Shown here in pieces: positions 6,719 through 10,200 of a stretch of DNA of 10,200 nucleotides. The DNA comes from Rhizobiaceae bacterium (GTDB taxonomy: Bacteria > Pseudomonadota > Alphaproteobacteria > Rhizobiales > Rhizobiaceae). The number at the start of each line of letters is the position of its first letter. The stretch's first letter is position 1. Below the pieces are notes generated by a model, which ran no database searches, was not told the DNA's origin, and saw only the letters and a program-made list of their open reading frames with translations. The stretch spans positions 1 to 10,200 of the forward strand of contig JAGWJK010000085.1 in assembly GCA_028865845.1 (NCBI GenBank). Reading direction: 5' to 3'. Position numbers and translations under genes: made by a program.

Positions 6719-7666
6719 CTATGGTGATGCCGTCAGTGAGGTTGAGGGCACTTCCCTTGCGGTAGCACACGCCTCGATCGATTGATCGGCCTTGCAATCC
6801 TGCGCCGTCACCAGATCGTTGGCGTCGGCAAGCTCGGTGGTCAGCCGCAGGTCCAGCGCATCCACCTGCGCAATCAGGTGGATCGAGACGGGCTTGGTGC
6901 CGAGCATCAAGTCGAAGAGCGTCGCATTCACGCCCATTTCATCCAGGAAGTCGACAAGTCTTTTCTTCTGCTGTCGATCGAGCTTGGTCGTGTCGTGCTT
7001 GCCCACGAATTTGCGCCCGATCTCGCGCTTGGAGATGATCTTGCGCTTGCCGTTGATGGTTTCATATTGCGTCCGGTACTGAACGCGCACCTCGCTATAG
7101 GTGGTGGTGATCTGATGCACGCCGAGCAGCGCGAACGGACCGGCGACCCGCTCCGCGCCGCCGGCGAAAAACAGCGGACAGGCGGAAAAACAGGCCGCAC
7201 CAGACGAGAAAGCCTCACCCTTCATCGAGCCGTCCTTGGCGATGGCAGCGGGGCAGATCGGCTCCGCATAGGGGCACAGGCGCGAACGCGTGCGGCCGAC
7301 AGCGATCGGCAGACCGAGCTTGCGGATGGTATAGGCCATGGTCATCGCCGCGCGCACATCACCTCCCGGTGAATTGACGACGATCGGCAGCTTCCTGCCG
7401 CCAAGCCTCTTCAGCAGCTTTTGCAGCTTGTCGGACGAATCCTGCATGATCTGCCCTTCGGCAGAGATCCAGTCCGGGCAACTATTGTTCTGGCGACAAT
7501 AAGCCATATCGCCATGAACGATCAGGAACTGCATCGGATCTCCGGCGGCAGAGTTTGACGCCTGGGCGGCGGTCACCGACAAGGCGGCGAACGAAACGAC
7601 CGCGAGGAGCCGCAGCGTCCATCGGCAATACCATGCAAGAAGCCGCGGCAGAAAACGAGAGATCAT
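6719..7666 (-). CDS. Exported ClpP-fold protein (COG3904-type)
   Basis: A 315-residue predicted periplasmic or membrane-anchored protein with a crotonase/ClpP-like core. Residues 1-36 hold a basic start, a hydrophobic helix (about 19-34) and a possible cleavage site TAAQA-S. NSPGGD (98-103) matches the oxyanion-hole strand of ClpP and SppA. CFSAC (159-163) places S161 where ClpP has its nucleophile, and H184 in GVHQ fits the catalytic histidine 23 residues on. The third triad residue is not obvious. Eight further cysteines or flanking cysteines lie in the exported part (57, 63, 131, 138, 159, 163, 291, 300). Substrate and activity are unknown. The ATG at 7666 lacks a strong Shine-Dalgarno, so the start is less certain than the domain. 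It lies 86 bp after putA on the same strand, with a strong palindrome between them. Confidence 0.8.
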   Translation of the reverse strand: MISRFLPRLLAWYCRWTLRLLAVVSFAALSVTAAQASNSAAGDPMQFLIVHGDMAYCRQNNSCPDWISAEGQIMQDSSDKLQKLLKRLGGRKLPIVVNSPGGDVRAAMTMAYTIRKLGLPIAVGRTRSRLCPYAEPICPAAIAKDGSMKGEAFSSGAACFSACPLFFAGGAERVAGPFALLGVHQITTTYSEVRVQYRTQYETINGKRKIISKREIGRKFVGKHDTTKLDRQQKKRLVDFLDEMGVNATLFDLMLGTKPVSIHLIAQVDALDLRLTTELADANDLVTAQDCKADQSIEACATAREVPSTSLTASP

Positions 7667-7684
7667 AAAACAAGATGCCTGGAA

Positions 7685-7716
7685 GCGATTGCTATCGCTG
7701 GATCGATAGCAATCGC
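7685..7716. repeat. Perfect 13-bp inverted repeat between putA and the ClpP-like gene
   Basis: GCGATTGCTATCG (7685-7697) and CGATAGCAATCGC (7704-7716) are perfect complements around the 6-nt loop CTGGAT. On the minus strand it lies 36 nt after the putA stop and 18 nt before the start codon of the next gene. No T-run follows directly, so it is not a standard intrinsic terminator, though it could end or trim the putA mRNA. The left arm can also fold alone as AGCGAT-TGCT-ATCGCT (7684-7699). A minus-strand TTGCGA-N17-TATCGA pair (7731 to 7703) overlaps it, so an operator role is also possible. Confidence 0.7.
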
Positions 7717-7752
7717 CCTTGACCTTCGCAAGACTGGCTTAGCGCCGCAGTT

Positions 7753-10200
7753 TCAGCCGTCGCCCATGGCAATCAGGCTGGCATTGCCGCCAGCCGCCGC
7801 CGTGTTGACCGAAATCACCTGTTCCAGCGCAAAACGCTGCAGATAGGCGGGGCCGCCGGCCTTGAAACCGGTTCCCGAAAGTCCGGAACCACCGAAAGGC
7901 TGGGTGCCGACCACGGCGCCGATCATGTTGCGGTTGACATAAACGTTACCGGTATCGAGCGCATCCGTCACCGTTTTGATCGTCGCTTCGATGCGGCTGT
8001 GAATGCCGAGCGTCAAACCGTAGCCGGAGGCTGCGATATCGGTCAGCACCTGCGGCAGATCCTTTGCCTTCCATTTGACGATGTGCAGCACCGGGCCGAA
8101 GACCTCCTTCGTCAGCGCGCCCGGCTTGTCGAGTTCGACGATATGCGGCGCAAAGAAATTGCCCGTCTCTGGCGCTTCGCCGGCATAGCGGACCTTCTGC
8201 GTGGTCCTCATGTCGCCGATATGCGCTTCAAGCATCGCCTTCTGCTTTTCGTCGATGATCGGACCGACATCGGTGTCGATGAGGATGGGATCGCCGAGCT
8301 TCAGCTCGCGTGCCGCACCCTCGATCATCCGTGTCATATGCTCAGCGACATCCTCCTGAACCATCAGCAGGCGCAATGCCGAGCAGCGCTGGCCGGCGGA
8401 ACGGAATGCGGACATCACCACATCATCCGCCACCTGTTCGGCAAGAGCGGTCGCATCGACGATCATGGCATTGAGGCCGCCTGTCTCGGCGATCAGCGGA
8501 ACGATCGGCCCATCCTTGGCGGCAAGCGCCCGATTGATCGCCCAGGCCGTCCGCGTGGAACCGGTAAAAGCAACACCTGCAAGAGAAGCATGCGCAGCCA
8601 GCGCCGCACCGACATCGGGTCCACCGGGTACGAAGAGCAGCGCATCCTCCGGCACGCCGGCTTGATGAAACAGCCTTACCGCCTCAAAGGCGATCAAGGG
8701 CGTCTGCGGTGCCGGCTTGGCGAGAACGGCGTTGCCGGAAACCAGCGCCGCCGATACCTGGCCGAGGAAGATCGCCAGCGGAAAATTCCAGGGCGAGATG
8801 CAGGCGAATACGCCGCGGCCGCGCCAGAGATAGCGGTTGTCCTCGCCCGTCGGTCCCGGCATCTTCGTCGGGCTGGCGAAAAGACGGCGGGCCTCGCCCG
8901 CATAATAGCGGCAAAAATCCACGGCCTCGCGGATTTCGGCAATGCCGTCATCCAGCGTCTTGCCCGCCTCCGCGGCAAGCAGCGCTAGCAAACGATCGCG
9001 ATTGGCTTCCATCACATCGCCCATCCGCTCCAGGCAGGCGGCACGCTCTTCGACGGGTCGGCGCGACCAAGCCTTGAAACCCTTGCCGGCGACCGCGAAA
9101 GCCTTGTCGATATCCGCCACGGTGGCGTTGCGAACCGAGCCGACAGTCCGTTGCCGATCGGCTGGTGAAGTGACCGGCGTCTCCGGACCGGCCGCACCGG
9201 CGCCCGGGATGAGCGGCTTCGCCTGAATGGCAGGCAGAGGTTTGCCGACACCAGCCATTAGCTTCGCGAGGCTGTCGCGATGGCCGAATTCGAAGCCGGC
9301 GCTATTCTTGCGCTTGCCGTAGAGTTCGGCTGGCATCGGGATCTTGCTGTTGCGGGCGCTGGCGCCGACATCCATCTGCAGCTTGATCGCCGGTCGCTCC
9401 AGCAGCGACCTTATCGGCACGTTCTTGTCGCCGGCCATGGCGACGAAGGAGGAGTTGGCGCCGTTTTCGAGAAGGCGGCGAACGAGATAGGCAAGCAGGT
9501 CGCGATAACCGCCGACCGGCGCATAGATGCGGCAGGCGATGCGGTCGTTGCCGGCGAGCAGATGATTGTAGAGCGTTTCTCCCATCCCATGCAGCCGCTG
9601 GAATTCAAAACCGGAGCGATCATTGCCGGCAAGCTCCAGGATGGTTGAAACGGTAAGTGCATTGTGGGTCGCGAACTGGGGGAAGATGCGCGCCCGCTTC
9701 TCGAGCATCAATTTGGCACAGGCGAGATAGGAAAGATCCGTCGCCTGCTTGCGCGTCCAGACCGGATAATCGGCAAGTCCGCGCTCCTGGGCGCGCTTGA
9801 CCTCGGTGTCCCAATAGGCGCCCTTGACGAGGCGCACCATCATGCGGCGGTTATGCGTGGCGCAGAGTTCGTCGATATATTCGATGACCGCGGTCGATCG
9901 CTTCTGATAAGCTTGGATGGCAAGCCCGAAACCGTCCCATCCGTCCAGCGACGGGTCGGCGAAAACAGCGGCGATGACATCGAGCGAAAGCTCCAGACGG
10001 TCAGCCTCTTCGGCATCGACGGTGAAATTCAACTGATGCGCCTTGGCCATCTGCGCCAGCTTCAGGAGATCCGGCACGAGCTCCTTCATCACCCGATCGT
10101 GGTGGGTGGCGAGGTAGCGTGGATGGAGGGCAGAGAGCTTCACGGAAATGCCCATCCGGTCCGGCAAGGCTTTCGACTTGGCATTCTTGGCCATCCAGCC
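7753..10200 (-). CDS. putA: Bifunctional proline dehydrogenase / glutamate-semialdehyde dehydrogenase PutA (N-terminus outside window)
   Basis: Oxidises proline to glutamate in two steps: FAD-dependent proline dehydrogenase passing electrons to quinone at the membrane, then NAD-dependent L-glutamate-5-semialdehyde dehydrogenase. The frame stays open to the right edge (Gly-Trp before the first Met in view), so about 815 C-terminal residues are seen and that Met is internal. Numbered from it, the dehydrogenase barrel shows SVKLSALHPRY (17-27), DAEEADRLELS (60-70), RLVKGAYWDTE (121-131), FATHN (174-178) and VRRLLENGANSSF (238-250). The aldehyde dehydrogenase part shows SPWNFP (467-472), FTGST (543-547), catalytic E570 in AETGG and C604 in GQRCSALR. 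The conserved PutA tail NTAAAGGNASL follows directly after the aldehyde dehydrogenase domain. Only 209 residues follow C604, as in short type A PutA proteins, with no extra C-terminal domain. Any N-terminal DNA-binding domain, promoter or regulator such as putR lies outside. Confidence 0.97.
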   Translation of the reverse strand, partial: GWMAKNAKSKALPDRMGISVKLSALHPRYLATHHDRVMKELVPDLLKLAQMAKAHQLNFTVDAEEADRLELSLDVIAAVFADPSLDGWDGFGLAIQAYQKRSTAVIEYIDELCATHNRRMMVRLVKGAYWDTEVKRAQERGLADYPVWTRKQATDLSYLACAKLMLEKRARIFPQFATHNALTVSTILELAGNDRSGFEFQRLHGMGETLYNHLLAGNDRIACRIYAPVGGYRDLLAYLVRRLLENGANSSFVAMAGDKNVPIRSLLERPAIKLQMDVGASARNSKIPMPAELYGKRKNSAGFEFGHRDSLAKLMAGVGKPLPAIQAKPLIPGAGAAGPETPVTSPADRQRTVGSVRNATVADIDKAFAVAGKGFKAWSRRPVEERAACLERMGDVMEANRDRLLALLAAEAGKTLDDGIAEIREAVDFCRYYAGEARRLFASPTKMPGPTGEDNRYLWRGRGVFACISPWNFPLAIFLGQVSAALVSGNAVLAKPAPQTPLIAFEAVRLFHQAGVPEDALLFVPGGPDVGAALAAHASLAGVAFTGSTRTAWAINRALAAKDGPIVPLIAETGGLNAMIVDATALAEQVADDVVMSAFRSAGQRCSALRLLMVQEDVAEHMTRMIEGAARELKLGDPILIDTDVGPIIDEKQKAMLEAHIGDMRTTQKVRYAGEAPETGNFFAPHIVELDKPGALTKEVFGPVLHIVKWKAKDLPQVLTDIAASGYGLTLGIHSRIEATIKTVTDALDTGNVYVNRNMIGAVVGTQPFGGSGLSGTGFKAGGPAYLQRFALEQVISVNTAAAGGNASLIAMGDG

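Noticed and set aside
7999..8988. Long open frame (329 codons) on the plus strand opposite putA
   Set aside because: It is fully antisense to conserved aldehyde dehydrogenase sequence. The translation is arginine-rich with no domain.

Overview
The window looks like chromosomal DNA from an alphaproteobacterium of the order Rhizobiales (Rhizobium/Agrobacterium/Sinorhizobium type). The basis is GC-rich coding DNA, a heme-uptake receptor preceded by operator-like sites of the rhizobial iron regulator RirA, a rhizobial-type extensin-domain protein, and a bifunctional PutA. Gene density is high. I see no RNA gene, insertion sequence, CRISPR array or phage gene.

Layout, left to right. (1) 18-2237, minus: TonB-dependent heme/hemoglobin outer-membrane receptor. 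(2) 2238-2514: divergent control region with two TGA-N9-TCA sites (RirA 'IRO box' pattern), a TTGACA -35 element, a perfect TATAAT facing the other way, and a long hairpin in the receptor leader. (3) 2515-3354, plus: exported extensin-family protein with a LAS/M15-like metal-site pattern. (4) 3439-4241, minus: two-gene toxin-antitoxin cassette, a DUF1778 ribbon-helix-helix antitoxin and a GNAT acetyltransferase toxin (TacAT-like), overlapping by ATGA and preceded by an AT-rich, repeat-containing promoter. (5) 4345-6024, minus: formate--tetrahydrofolate ligase. (6) 6200-6709, plus: four-helix UPF0114 (YqhA-like) membrane protein. (7) 6719-7666, minus: exported ClpP-fold COG3904-type protein. 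(8) 7685-7716: perfect 13-bp inverted repeat. (9) 7753-10200, minus: PutA, cut by the right edge and so lacking its N-terminus.

Most neighbours are functionally unrelated single genes: iron/heme uptake, cell envelope, one-carbon metabolism, proline catabolism. The only clear two-gene operon is the toxin-antitoxin pair. The extensin gene shares its upstream region with the heme receptor, so the two could be jointly controlled by iron, but this is inference.

I did not find a convincing new multi-gene system. The points most worth a second look are the paired IRO boxes, the absence of the usual heme-ligand histidines in the receptor, the 13-bp palindrome before the ClpP-like gene, and the type-A-like C-terminus of PutA.
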